Source: JABFRJ01 sp033812735 (GTDB lineage: Bacteria; Pseudomonadota; Alphaproteobacteria; Rhizobiales; Hyphomicrobiaceae). From it: a stretch of DNA of 64,000 bases. Positions 1-8,334 of the stretch are shown here, piece by piece. The notes under the pieces are model-generated. The model saw nothing but the letters and a program-made list of their open reading frames with translations. It was not told the DNA's origin and ran no database searches. Numbering within the stretch: the stretch's first letter is position 1; each line of letters begins with the position of its first letter. The position numbers were made by a program, and so were the translations under genes. The stretch covers positions 44,032 through 108,031 of the forward strand of contig JAPXTA010000001.1 of assembly GCA_033812735.1 (NCBI GenBank), written 5' to 3'.

Positions 1-387
1 GCGGCCCTTGGCGTTCCAGAACGAGCCGATGTCAGTGTAGCCTTTGCCGGGGCGGTTCCTGAGCGTGATGTAGAGCGGGATGTCGCGGGCCTGCGCATCG
101 AACAGCTCGGCGGGGCGTGTGCCGGTCTTCTTGAATTCGGCCTGCAGGATGGCGTCCTTGGCGGCGAGATCGCGATCACGTGCGGTCGCATAGCCGCCCC
201 AGATGGTGGACACTTCACCATTGCGCGGATCGGTGACCTCGCGTGGCTCGAGCTTACGAATGTCGTAGATGTCGCCGTCTGGCGTGGTGAACCAGCCGGC
301 GTGTGTGCCGGCATTGATGAAGAAGCCGGCCTGCTCGGGTTGGGTCGCGTCGGTCTGCGGTTGGGCGGTCGCGTTGGGCGTGGTCAT
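1..387 (-). CDS. Hypothetical protein of a small element-encoded family, truncated by the window edge
   Basis: The frame is open from an ATG at 387 through base 1, giving 129 codons without a stop; the C-terminus lies outside the window. A GGAG-containing ribosome site sits just upstream of the ATG. The last visible residues (TDIGSFWNAKGR) resemble the NDIGCAWRQKDGKGFSLKLE stretch of the 73-aa protein at 19135-19356 and the related 75-aa protein at 15829-16056, so this is a third, longer member of the same family. No function is known to me. Confidence 0.6.
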   Translation of the reverse strand, partial: MTTPNATAQPQTDATQPEQAGFFINAGTHAGWFTTPDGDIYDIRKLEPREVTDPRNGEVSTIWGGYATARDRDLAAKDAILQAEFKKTGTRPAELFDAQARDIPLYITLRNRPGKGYTDIGSFWNAKGR

Positions 388-543
388 GATGATGATCTCC
401 TCTTGAATGGGTGGGTTCCGTTTCGAGCTCGAGGCTAGGGAGGATGGCGCGTGCGGATAAGCCGGCGCGTGGGCACGAACTCGAATTGCGTGGCTGTTCT
501 GGCGGGTTGGACTGGCCATTTTGGCGGGGACGCGCATACCGCT

Positions 544-930
544 TCAGTTCGGCGGGCCGCCGGCGAAGTGATGCAGCAACGTGTCGAAGAAGACGCTGGC
601 ATCGAACGAGCCATCGGCATCGAGCTCCATGTCGGCGACGAGGAGCACGAGCACACGATCGAACGAGCGGCGGCGCTGCAACGATGCGGCCTTGTAGTAG
701 CGCGACCAAGCCGGCCAGCGCGGATCGTTGAACAGGCGGGCTGTGGCGAGGAGGCGCAAAGTCAGTGCGGTCGCCTCCGGCTCGCGGCAACCGAGCGCCC
801 GTGCGACGAGGTGCATGTGATGGGGGCGGATCGGATCGATATCGGCGAGGTGGGCGAGGCAATCGAGCGCGGCGCCGACGACGGCAGGGGCGATGACAGC
901 AGCGCGGGGATCGAGGGCTTGGTCTTGCAT
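544..930 (-). CDS. Hypothetical protein, 128 aa
   Basis: I start at the ATG at 930 (MQDQALDPRA), which has a GGAG about 12 nt upstream; the open frame extends to 1302, but that stretch reads as low-quality Arg/Ser-rich sequence. The product is soluble and Ala/Leu-rich with no signal peptide or membrane helix. I do not recognise a family. It lies downstream of the CBASS locus on the same strand, but 930 nt separate them, so a shared operon is unlikely. Confidence 0.45.
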   Translation of the reverse strand: MQDQALDPRAAVIAPAVVGAALDCLAHLADIDPIRPHHMHLVARALGCREPEATALTLRLLATARLFNDPRWPAWSRYYKAASLQRRRSFDRVLVLLVADMELDADGSFDASVFFDTLLHHFAGGPPN

Positions 931-1593
931 GACGGGGTCTCCGGTTCCGACGTGGAACCCGAAGCCTCGCCAAACGGCGCGCGATGTTGAAGCTATCAGC
1001 GCGATATCGAGCTTCCAGTCACCGACACGCACACGCGACGACGTGATCCGGTCCGTCACCACATGCGCCCTGCCGCCGGCCAGGCAACTTCGCTGACCAG
1101 CCCTCGATAACAGACCTCTGCCATCCTCCTCTGCCCCGCGCATTTCCCTTGTTCGACCGCGCCGCAGGCTTTCCCTCACCCCGACCGCGGACTGACGCGG
1201 CCGTCGCGCGCAGGGGCGGTCAAGGCCGGTTTCGATGCGGCTGTGCCTTGACGGCTCCGAGCACGATGGCAGGGTCGATCGGTCGGGTCGAATGAACCGC
1301 AATGGCCAGTTTCATCGATACTGTCGTCTGCGTGACCGCAGATCCGCGTGAGGGATGGTCACCCGCATGGGCGGAGACCCACTTTGCTCATGGAAATGAC
1401 GGACAGGGGCTCCGGTCGGGCGCATCTTCCGCGACCGACTACAGCCCGACCCCGCGCCGTTCGCGCGGGGGCACGACCGACTTCAACTTGTTTCCATCTT
1501 GCGTCTGAGGATGCCATTTTCACCGCGCTGCACTGGCGTGCGGACTGTCATGGTACAGTCGAGCAAGACGACTGTGATCGAGAGAGTGAGCGG
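931..1593. other. No convincing gene
   Basis: This 660-base stretch contains short frames on both strands, but their translations are Arg/Ser/Pro-rich in the way antisense and non-coding GC-rich DNA reads, without ribosome sites. I see no RNA gene or clear repeat here. Confidence 0.4.
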
Positions 1594-1872
1594 ATGACCA
1601 GGAAACCTTCGTCACGCCCGGCGACAACCCAGTCTGCGATCTGCGATGCCGATCTCACGGAGGCGTGGTGGAACGGCCTCACAGTGAGCGAGCGGAAGGC
1701 TTGGAACGAGCGACTGGCTGCGCAAGGTCAACAGCCAACAGCGGATGCTGCCATGGCCTTGCACTACGTCGACATGTTCTGGGCTGCCGTCCGGCGGCAT
1801 CATCAGCATCAAGCGAAACTCGTCGCGGAAAAGATCAGGCTCAGACGCTGCGGCACCTCCGCACTAGGATAA
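1594..1872 (+). CDS. Hypothetical protein, 92 aa
   Basis: The ATG at 1594 is preceded by GAGTGAGCGG. The longer in-frame extension back to 1348 reads as non-coding. The protein (MTRKPSSRP...) has a compact helical core with several Trp and Ala residues (EAWWNGLTVSERKAW, HYVDMFWAAVRRHH). It overlaps the 3' end of the HNH-SAVED gene tail to tail by 9 bases. No family was recognised. Confidence 0.45.
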   Translation: MTRKPSSRPATTQSAICDADLTEAWWNGLTVSERKAWNERLAAQGQQPTADAAMALHYVDMFWAAVRRHHQHQAKLVAEKIRLRRCGTSALG

Positions 1873-3036
1873 GACGATGGTGCGGATGAAGCCACCGCGA
1901 TGACGGTTCTGATCCCAGATGACCATTGGCATGTCGGCCTTCGGCATGGTGACGCGGCCGACCTCGACGGCGGCCGACACCGGCAATGCCGGAAACACGT
2001 GCAGCGGCGTATCCTGACCGTGCGCCGCCTTGATCCGGTCGAGCATGATGCGCAGCCGGGTGCGGAACGCGGCCAGATCATCGGCGCGCTTCAGGATATC
2101 GTTGTGCGGATTCTCTGCCTCTATGGACCAAATGGCCGCATCGGAACCGAGGACCTTGTGAACACGATCATCGGTGATCGTCGCGCTCAACCCCAACACG
2201 AGCGCAGGTTGGCCGTTGACCGTGTCCGGACGTCGCTCGTGGAAGATGATCCGTGGCGTGTCGGATTGCCAGCGCCAAGTCTGCGGCTCCCGCTGCAGCT
2301 GATGGATGACCATCGGCGTGATGTCGCCGAGCAAGCGCCCAAGCAGAATCAAGAGGGGCTGGGGCGCTAGGGCGAACACCGACAAGTGCCGAATGGCACG
2401 CCGCTCCAAGCGGTCACCGATCTTGGCCGCAAACTGCCGCTCGAGGTTCGTGCGATGGAGTTGCCAGTAGGCCTCCTCGTCATCGCGCAACGTGCAGCCG
2501 ATCATCTCAAGATCGATCAGGTCGCGACCATGCGCCGGGTAGCGATCGGGGAGCATGGCCGCAGCGATGGCATCATAGTTCAAGGGCGATTCGTGGCGGC
2601 CGATCTGGGCACCGAAGCGGACGACATGGGATGCGCGGTCGGTGGCAATATCACCAACGATTTCGATGCGACCTTCATGAGCACGTTTCATGTCGAGGAG
2701 GCGTGCCTCGGGGTGATCGTCGACGGCATCGACATCGATCAGCTTGTGATGCACGTGACAGAGCAACATCAGGTTGGCGACGTCGTTGACCAACAGCGGG
2801 GAGCGCACGGCATCCCCGCGCGGTCCCGTCGGGTGTTCGGCAACGATGTGCGCAACAAAACCGAAGTTGCGATCCTCGTTGCCCGAGATGAGATCACCGA
2901 TCAGCGGCTTGTTGCATCCTTCGTACTGGCAACGGCCAGCGGCCCGTGCCCACAGCACGTGACGGGTGGTCGGTGTGACCGCACTCGCGCCAGTGCGCAG
3001 CGCGGTAACAGAAGAGTTGGTCTTGGCCTTGATCAT
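1864..3036 (-). CDS. cap5: HNH-SAVED CBASS effector nuclease (Cap5-like)
   Basis: The 390-aa protein has an N-terminal HNH nuclease: C36 and C41 form the first knuckle, AHIV at 62-65 carries the first His, N88 follows, and LCHVHH at 92-97 supplies the last Cys/His set. A C-terminal SAVED-type domain follows; its end (from about residue 345, LHVFPALPVSAAVEVGR) is characteristic. In known Cap5 proteins the SAVED domain senses a cyclic oligonucleotide and the HNH domain then degrades DNA. The start codon overlaps the stop of the E2 gene (ATGA at 3033-3036), so it is the last gene of the CBASS operon. Family and context are strong; the ligand cannot be read from sequence. Confidence 0.88.
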   Translation of the reverse strand: MIKAKTNSSVTALRTGASAVTPTTRHVLWARAAGRCQYEGCNKPLIGDLISGNEDRNFGFVAHIVAEHPTGPRGDAVRSPLLVNDVANLMLLCHVHHKLIDVDAVDDHPEARLLDMKRAHEGRIEIVGDIATDRASHVVRFGAQIGRHESPLNYDAIAAAMLPDRYPAHGRDLIDLEMIGCTLRDDEEAYWQLHRTNLERQFAAKIGDRLERRAIRHLSVFALAPQPLLILLGRLLGDITPMVIHQLQREPQTWRWQSDTPRIIFHERRPDTVNGQPALVLGLSATITDDRVHKVLGSDAAIWSIEAENPHNDILKRADDLAAFRTRLRIMLDRIKAAHGQDTPLHVFPALPVSAAVEVGRVTMPKADMPMVIWDQNRHRGGFIRTIVLS

Positions 3037-3533
3037 CGTGACAGCTCCGCATTTTCAGTGTTGGGGGAAGGAGGCTCGGAAAATCTGGTGCGCGGGCGTC
3101 GTCGGCGCGTCGAGATGTCGGGGTGTACGCCGCCGCCGTTCCACTCACCGGTCGCGAGCCAATCCTCGAAGTAGAACAACCAGAGGCTGGTCCACGGCAC
3201 GATGGTGCGGTCGAGCCCGAGGCTCGGATTCCATTCGCCTGTGCGCGGCAGGTAGAGACAAAGCCGTGGCGGCTTCTGCTCGTAGACGTGCGGCAGCCGT
3301 CGTCCGTCGGCGAGCGCATTGAGATCGGGGCTATCGATATAGACGGCGGGCGTCAGCCCTTGGCGATAGTCGATGCGGGCCGCATAGAGCCGCGACAGCG
3401 GCGACGGTGATGCCTCGAACTTCCAGATAAGGCGGCCCGCACGCAACGTCCCGTGCCCCGCCGCGATCGGGTTCATCCGTAAAGCGTAGAACTGCTGGGC
3501 AGCGGTCAAAGGACGGGGTGGCGGCGCGGGCAT
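3033..3533 (-). CDS. CBASS E2-like conjugating protein (short type II)
   Basis: This 166-aa protein sits between the CD-NTase and the SAVED effector. The C-terminal half shows the signature of E2-like CBASS proteins: a likely catalytic Cys92 in PPRLCLYLP, then GEWNPS, TIVPWTSLWLFYFEDWL and TGEWNGGG. Proteins of this kind are known to modify the C-terminus of their CD-NTase and prime it for signalling. There is no E1/JAB (full Cap2/Cap3) gene next to it, so the operon is the short E2-only form. It starts 4 nt after the CD-NTase stop and ends in an ATGA overlap with the effector gene. Assignment rests on motif recall plus perfect context. Confidence 0.8.
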   Translation of the reverse strand: MPAPPPRPLTAAQQFYALRMNPIAAGHGTLRAGRLIWKFEASPSPLSRLYAARIDYRQGLTPAVYIDSPDLNALADGRRLPHVYEQKPPRLCLYLPRTGEWNPSLGLDRTIVPWTSLWLFYFEDWLATGEWNGGGVHPDISTRRRRPRTRFSEPPSPNTENAELSR

Positions 3534-3537
3534 GGCC

Positions 3538-4764
3538 TCAGGGTGCTCCGAAGAACGTGTTGGCGCGCACGGGGGTCGCCGTAACCGCCGCTGTGGTGAG
3601 GCCGATGCCTGGAGCGACTTTGAGTAACCCCGATGAGCGGTTCTGGCTGAAGTCGGCCGTCAACGCGTTCATGACCTTGGTGGCGAGCGACGAGCCGAAT
3701 GCACCGCCGAGATGCTTGGAGATGACGTCCATGCCCTGGAGATCGGCGAGGTATTCGAGATCCGTCACTGCCTGCGCATGCCAACGGAAGAACGCCTGCG
3801 GTAGCCGTGCATCGTCGTTCCACTTCTCAGCGAAGTTCTCGCCCTGGGTCGTCTCGTTCCACACGAACCACAGGGTGCGCCGGCCGTCGCTCCGCTGCTC
3901 GATGAACTGCGGCATGCGGCGCAGCACGTCACAGAGCAGATCGAACTCGGTGTCGTAGACGAACTGGCGAACGCAGAACTCGTAGCTTTGCGACAGCAGC
4001 GTCGTGAGGATCACCGAGATGGGTGCCAGACCGAGCGGGAGGCGCTCGAAGTGCACGTCGCGGTGCCGCTTGGCGATCTGCACGATGCGCTGGAGGATGC
4101 ACTTGAAGCCTTCGGTGTCGGGGAACGGCTCGACCTCGCCGCTCTTGCTCGCCATGGTCCGGTCGAAGGCGGTGACACGCAGCTGCGGTACCAGCGCGGC
4201 ACGGCGCTCGAACAGAGACCGGTAGCCCTTCGGGTTCGATGCCTTCCATTCGCGTGCCGCCTTGTCGGGCACGAGCTCGCCGCCGTTGCCGCAGGCGGGG
4301 TTGGGGATCGACGGCGTGATGTCTAGATGGAACTCGTTGGCGTACGTCAGGCGCCAGCAGCGGGCCTTCTCTTCCAGCAACGGCGCATAATGCCCGTTCT
4401 CCCGCAGCCGCCGGCCGACGGCGGCCTTGACGATCGCCGGCGCAATCAGCGTGCCGTTACGGTTGTGGGCAATGAGATCGACGTCGTGCTCGTTGCGACC
4501 GAGCGGCCGCACCGTAGTGCCGAGTGCCGTCGACCCCTGGAGATAGATGGCGAGCGCCCGCAGCAACGGCTCATCGGAGGCGGCGAGCCATTGGCCCACA
4601 CCCTCGTAGCGACGACGGGCCAGCTCGAGCTGGGCAATCGTTAACTCCAGCTCCTGGCACAGCCGCTCGAGGATCCCCACGAGCCGCATCTTTCGAGCAT
4701 TCAGAAGGGAATGGGGCAAGAGGCCAGAGGTCTTGGCTAAGCTATTGATAGAATTATAATTCAT
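3538..4764 (-). CDS. CD-NTase (cGAS/DncV-like nucleotidyltransferase)
   Basis: This 408-aa nucleotidyltransferase makes the cyclic nucleotide signal of CBASS. The active site is visible: GS at 77-78 (LQGSTALGTTVRP), the metal-binding pair D94 and D96 (EHDVDLI), and the third Asp D148 (FHLDITPSIP). The C-terminus ends in NTFFGAP, a flexible tail of the type that E2/Cap2 enzymes modify. I chose the ATG at 4764 because GAGAGG lies just upstream. The frame stays open to an ATG at 4878, but that extension lies across the inverted repeat at 4869-4898 and is probably leader. It is the first gene of the operon, divergent from a sigma/protease operon. Confidence 0.88.
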   Translation of the reverse strand: MNYNSINSLAKTSGLLPHSLLNARKMRLVGILERLCQELELTIAQLELARRRYEGVGQWLAASDEPLLRALAIYLQGSTALGTTVRPLGRNEHDVDLIAHNRNGTLIAPAIVKAAVGRRLRENGHYAPLLEEKARCWRLTYANEFHLDITPSIPNPACGNGGELVPDKAAREWKASNPKGYRSLFERRAALVPQLRVTAFDRTMASKSGEVEPFPDTEGFKCILQRIVQIAKRHRDVHFERLPLGLAPISVILTTLLSQSYEFCVRQFVYDTEFDLLCDVLRRMPQFIEQRSDGRRTLWFVWNETTQGENFAEKWNDDARLPQAFFRWHAQAVTDLEYLADLQGMDVISKHLGGAFGSSLATKVMNALTADFSQNRSSGLLKVAPGIGLTTAAVTATPVRANTFFGAP

Positions 4765-4868
4765 CACGTCCTCTCGAGTCGTTACCCTGCGGAACGCGCA
4801 CCGAACCAAGGCATTGGCCTGATTCTCCGCTGGGGCTAGTCTGATGGTTAATGCGGATGGGATAGCGG

Positions 4869-4898
4869 ATTCGGACATGGGGGCGTCGATGTCCGAAT
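4869..4898. promoter_or_regulatory. 10-bp inverted repeat between CBASS and the divergent regulator operon
   Basis: ATTCGGACAT at 4869-4878 and its exact reverse complement ATGTCCGAAT at 4889-4898 flank a 10-bp GC-rich spacer; a further GTCCGCAT follows at about 4909. It lies in the only intergenic space between the CD-NTase start (4764) and the sigma-like gene (4951). The spacing suggests a dimeric regulator site controlling one or both promoters. What binds it is unknown. Confidence 0.5.
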
Positions 4899-4950
4899 TT
4901 CCGCGGGTGTCCGCATTGAGAGGAGAGGGCAGTAATGGCGGGGTTTGGAT

Positions 4951-5547
4951 GTGAGCACGAACGATGAGGTCGACGACGAGAGCCGTCTTTCGCCGGAAGA
5001 ATTCAAATCAGCCCTTGGCGAACTCTCGAAATCCGACATGGGCCGGCTGATCCAGATGTCGGAGTATCTTGCCAAACGCTGCCGGCTGAGTGGCGAGGAT
5101 CTCCTGCACGAAGCGTTCTGTCGTGCGTTGGAGGGACGTCGTCGGTGTGGTCGAGGTACAGCAATCGTTCCGTTCCTGTGGGGTGTCATGCGTAGTCTGG
5201 CGTCGGAAGAAATAGAATCAATCAAGGCCAACAGACGGCCGGTACTCGCGAGTGAGCTTGTGAGAGAAGGCGATCGAGATGGTGGGGCGGATGCACTGCC
5301 TGGTGAATCCGCCAACAACGAGGACGCCTTGCTCTCGCGCATCGACGATGGCGTGCTCTTGGAAAAGATCGAGGCACTCGTGAGCGGCGACGATCAGCTC
5401 GCGATGTTGGTCGAGGGATTGAAGGATGGCATGCGCGGCGAAGCCCTTCAGGATCTCTTGGGGGTAGATGTCAAGGGGCTTGCCGCTCTGCGCAAGAGAC
5501 TGAAGCGATCGGTGACCTCGTTCAACCGGGAAAGGATCGCGTCATGA
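4951..5547 (+). CDS. Sigma-70-family-like protein (ECF-like), 198 aa
   Basis: The N-terminal part resembles sigma region 2 (YLAKRCRLSGEDLLHEAFCRALEG, then VPFLWGVMRSLASEEIE), and the C-terminal part resembles region 4, with a helix-turn-helix-like stretch (DGMRGEALQDLLGVDVKGLAALRKRLKRSV cut here only as a description of about 30 residues near the end). An acidic linker joins them. I use the GTG at 4951 after GCGGGG; a TTG at 4945 is also possible. The stop overlaps the ATG of the next gene (ATGA at 5544). It is divergent from the CBASS operon, so it may redirect RNA polymerase to the CBASS promoter; that is inference. Confidence 0.6.
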   Translation: MSTNDEVDDESRLSPEEFKSALGELSKSDMGRLIQMSEYLAKRCRLSGEDLLHEAFCRALEGRRRCGRGTAIVPFLWGVMRSLASEEIESIKANRRPVLASELVREGDRDGGADALPGESANNEDALLSRIDDGVLLEKIEALVSGDDQLAMLVEGLKDGMRGEALQDLLGVDVKGLAALRKRLKRSVTSFNRERIAS

Positions 5548-5948
5548 CAACGAAGAAATCTCCGCTCGATGCACTCGATGACGCAATCTTTTCCGAAATC
5601 ATGACCGCGAGCGACGCCGAAGTCATGGCGGACGTCGGCGATGCGTCCATCGCGAAGGGCTTCGCCGTCCTGGAGGGAGCCAAGCAGACAGTTGCACGGC
5701 AACGTTTCCTTGAAGCGAAGGCGGCTCTGGAAGCGGATCGCGTTGTCACGAGGCAGACGGTCGTTCCCTTGGCAAGGGCCCGTGCAAAGGCGGATCTGGA
5801 GAAACTTCTACAATCGGATGCAGCGTTGCGAGGCAAGCTGACACTCGCTGCCCGCAAGGCAACGAGCAACGACATGAGCGATGACGAGGGGCTGCTGGAC
5901 GACCTTGCAGAGCTGCAGAGAGACGCTGAGAAGGACGTCGATGGCTAA
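5544..5948 (+). CDS. Small acidic helical protein between sigma-like and ImmA/IrrE genes
   Basis: This 134-aa protein (MTTKKSPLDALDDAIFSE...) is predicted to be almost all helix, with alternating Ala, Glu, Lys and Arg in the middle and an acidic tail (DMSDDEGLLDDLAELQ). No known domain was recognised. It overlaps the sigma-like gene by ATGA and the protease gene by 8 bases, so the three proteins are probably made in fixed ratio. By position it could be an anti-sigma factor or other substrate cleaved by the protease; nothing in the sequence proves this. Confidence 0.7.
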   Translation: MTTKKSPLDALDDAIFSEIMTASDAEVMADVGDASIAKGFAVLEGAKQTVARQRFLEAKAALEADRVVTRQTVVPLARARAKADLEKLLQSDAALRGKLTLAARKATSNDMSDDEGLLDDLAELQRDAEKDVDG

Positions 5949-6711
5949 ACTCCCTCCGGCCGAGGTACTGCTGCAGCATCTCGGGATAAGCCAGCCGAGT
6001 GACATCGATTTGGAGGTGATCGCTTGGCACCAGGGCCTCAAGGTGAAGTACCGGGAGCTGACCTCCTGTGAGGCTCGCATCGTGGCAATGGGTGATCGAG
6101 GGATCGTGACGATCGACAACAGAAAGTTGCCTGAACGGCAGCGATTCTCACTAGGTCACGAGCTGGGTCACTGGCACCATCACCGCGGCAAGTGTCTGAT
6201 CTGCCGCTCGGATGAGATTGGTGGATGGGGTGGCAAGGCGATTGATCCGGAACGTGTGGCTGACGGATATGCGTCCGACCTCTTGATGCCGTGGTACCTG
6301 TTCAAATCGGCGCTGAGGACCACGAAGCGGCCTACCTTGTCGTTTCTCCGCGATATCAAGGCAACCTTTGGAGTGAGCCTGACAGCGGCCGCATTTCGGA
6401 TCATCGACTCTGATCACTTTCCGATGATGCTCATTATTCACGGCGAGAAGCGGCGAAAAATGTTTCGTGCGTCGCGGTCGGTACCGTCTCGTTGGTTTCC
6501 CAAGGATGAGCTGGACCAGGATAGCCAAGCTTTCGACATGCTCTATGGAAAGGCCCAGGAGCGATCACAGCCGATCAAGATCGGCGCTGATGCGTGGTTC
6601 GATCGACGCGACGCTGATCGCTATGACATTTTCGAACAGTCGTTCGCGTTGCCGGGCAACGAGGTTGCTACTTTGCTGTTGTTCGAGGATGAGGACATGT
6701 TGGAAGAATAG
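5941..6711 (+). CDS. ImmA/IrrE-family metalloprotease
   Basis: The 256-aa protein carries the zinc motif HELGH at residues 73-77 (GHELGHWHHH), followed by the family's helix ending in ASDLLMP, where the third ligand region is expected. The ATG at 5941 overlaps the preceding stop; an upstream in-frame extension to 5881 lies inside the preceding gene and is rejected. ImmA/IrrE proteases cleave transcription regulators after DNA damage or other stress, and a related protease, CapP, cleaves the CBASS repressor CapH. Here no CapH-like helix-turn-helix repressor is adjacent; a sigma-like protein and a small protein replace it. Confidence 0.8.
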   Translation: MAKLPPAEVLLQHLGISQPSDIDLEVIAWHQGLKVKYRELTSCEARIVAMGDRGIVTIDNRKLPERQRFSLGHELGHWHHHRGKCLICRSDEIGGWGGKAIDPERVADGYASDLLMPWYLFKSALRTTKRPTLSFLRDIKATFGVSLTAAAFRIIDSDHFPMMLIIHGEKRRKMFRASRSVPSRWFPKDELDQDSQAFDMLYGKAQERSQPIKIGADAWFDRRDADRYDIFEQSFALPGNEVATLLLFEDEDMLEE

Positions 6712-6727
6712 CTGAGGGCGAGTTGCC

Positions 6728-7420
6728 TCACGCCACAGCCTGCTCGCTCTCCCTCTGACGCCGGACCGCGAACGGGGGCTTCTCCCAGGGCGTGTCGGCC
6801 GTCGTCCACAGCACACCGAAGAGCGTGCGCAGATGCTGGGCGAGGGGCTTGGCGTCGATGATGATGGTCTGGCGGCGCAAGGTGCCCGATTGCACGGCGA
6901 CCTTGTCACCGTAGATGAAGATCGGCGCGTTGCTGCAGAACCCTTCGCGCGGCATCCAGCGATAGCTCGCCTCGTCCCGCAGGAAATCCTTGACGCCTTC
7001 GGCGATGAGAATGCGCTCGCGCACGCCGGCCTGTGCCAGCCGTGCACGCAACGTCGGATGCACGTCGGGACCGTCGAGCTCGGCGGCGAGCTGCTCGTCG
7101 AGGCCGATGATGCAAACCTCCTGGCTCGGATCGTTCGGGGCATGGCGCATGATGGAGCTCAAGAGGGCGGTCGCGGCATCGCGGCCTTGGTGCACGGTAA
7201 CGACATCGGTTTTCAGGCGCACGCCGGAAGGTGGACAGAAATCGACGCCGGCGGCCTCGAAGGTGGCTTCGATGGCTTCGAGCGTCTCCCGGCGCGGCGT
7301 GGAGGCCCCGCTCTCGATCGCCTTGATGGAGGAAAGCGCCATCCCGGTCGCGCGGGCGAGCTCGGTCTGGCTCCATTCGAGAAGCGCGCGTGCGGCACGT
7401 ATTTGTCGGTTGTCTATCAT
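6728..7420 (-). CDS. XRE-family transcription regulator with C-terminal sensor-like domain
   Basis: Residues 1-60 form a Cro/CI-type helix-turn-helix (RQIRAARALLEWSQTELARA, then SSIKAIESGASTPRR). The remaining ~170 aa form an alpha/beta domain that ends in a basic tail and that I do not recognise. I start at MIDNRQ (7420), the usual XRE start; the 14-residue extension to 7462 would cross the palindrome at 7434-7449. It is convergent with the ImmA/IrrE gene, 16 nt apart, so it could be another regulator of the defence locus or an independent gene. Confidence 0.75.
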   Translation of the reverse strand: MIDNRQIRAARALLEWSQTELARATGMALSSIKAIESGASTPRRETLEAIEATFEAAGVDFCPPSGVRLKTDVVTVHQGRDAATALLSSIMRHAPNDPSQEVCIIGLDEQLAAELDGPDVHPTLRARLAQAGVRERILIAEGVKDFLRDEASYRWMPREGFCSNAPIFIYGDKVAVQSGTLRRQTIIIDAKPLAQHLRTLFGVLWTTADTPWEKPPFAVRRQRESEQAVA

Positions 7421-7433
7421 GACGTTAGCATAA

Positions 7434-7449
7434 GTTCCTGAGACGGAAC
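7434..7449. promoter_or_regulatory. Palindrome upstream of XRE regulator (candidate autoregulatory operator)
   Basis: GTTCC and GGAAC arms flank the 6-nt centre TGAGAC, 14 nt upstream of the regulator's ATG. Position and symmetry fit an operator bound by the XRE dimer. It is not a GTTC-N7-GTTC LexA box. Confidence 0.45.
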
Positions 7450-7522
7450 AAAACAACCGCAAATAACCCCCGAATTACTTTCATGGGGCGGACTGGCCGG
7501 AGCGGGCGGCCTTTTTGGCGGG

Positions 7523-7852
7523 TCAGACGCCTTTGAGGGTCGCTCTCGCGACGGCCCGGCGGGCGGCGGCGTCTGCTTTCGACTGCTTGCCGGCCGAGCG
7601 CAGCTTCAGCTCGAGGCGCAGCGCATCGGTATAGGCCATGGTGACATCGACGATGGGCGGCCGTTCGACGCTTGCCGGCTCGGCCTGGAACGAGGCCCAC
7701 AACGCGCCCTTGAGCGCTGCGAGCCGCTCGGTCTCCGACGACAGGCGGTTCGTTTCGGGATCGGCCGGCACCGCATCGACAGCATCGCGCTCGGCTGACC
7801 CGTTGAGGGTGGCATAGGGTGCGGAAGCTGGCCGGGGCTGGTGGGAGGACAT
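7523..7852 (-). CDS. Hypothetical protein, 109 aa
   Basis: ATG at 7852 (MSSHQPRPAS...). The first third is polar and probably disordered; the rest is helical and rich in Ala, Leu, Lys and Arg (AYTDALRLELKLRSAGKQSKADAAARRAV). No signal peptide or membrane helix. It stands alone between the XRE gene and a divergent small gene. No family was recognised. Confidence 0.45.
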   Translation of the reverse strand: MSSHQPRPASAPYATLNGSAERDAVDAVPADPETNRLSSETERLAALKGALWASFQAEPASVERPPIVDVTMAYTDALRLELKLRSAGKQSKADAAARRAVARATLKGV

Positions 7853-8027
7853 GGAGCACGCGTGTTCGAGGGCATCTCATCTTGACCGGGCGGACTCAGA
7901 GTTCAATCGGCAAGGATTAAACCCGAAACGACAAACCAGCCGAAATGGCCGCAGAGACCGGACCATGCGAAAGGAGACACCGCATTACCATTTGAGACGC
8001 AGGCGGATGGTTTGCTAAACTCACGCC

Positions 8028-8288
8028 ATGACTGCCGTACCGACCCGACTCGAACTGCTCGCCGCTCTCGACGATCCCGACCCGAACAACAAGCTCAGCA
8101 TCGCGATCTCGCTGGCAACCGAGCGCCTGGTGGCGGCGATGAACGAGCAGGCGCGTCGTGCCGGCCAGATTCCCGATCCCGTGGTGCTGCCGTTGCCCGA
8201 CACGGAGATCGAGGCGTTCGCGCTCGAGGTGTTCATGGAGGAGATCACGCGGATGGGCGTGCGCGTCGTGCTGCGCGGCCTGCACTGA
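8028..8288 (+). CDS. Hypothetical protein, 86 aa
   Basis: ATG at 8028 (MTAVPTRLELLAALDDPDP...). A compact amphipathic protein with regular hydrophobic spacing and clean coding character; no known motif. It is convergent with the AbiEii gene, whose stop is about 45 nt downstream. Confidence 0.5.
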   Translation: MTAVPTRLELLAALDDPDPNNKLSIAISLATERLVAAMNEQARRAGQIPDPVVLPLPDTEIEAFALEVFMEEITRMGVRVVLRGLH

Positions 8289-8334
8289 GTGGCAGCGATC
8301 ATCCGTCTTGAGATGCAGCTGTTACCCGCAAACG

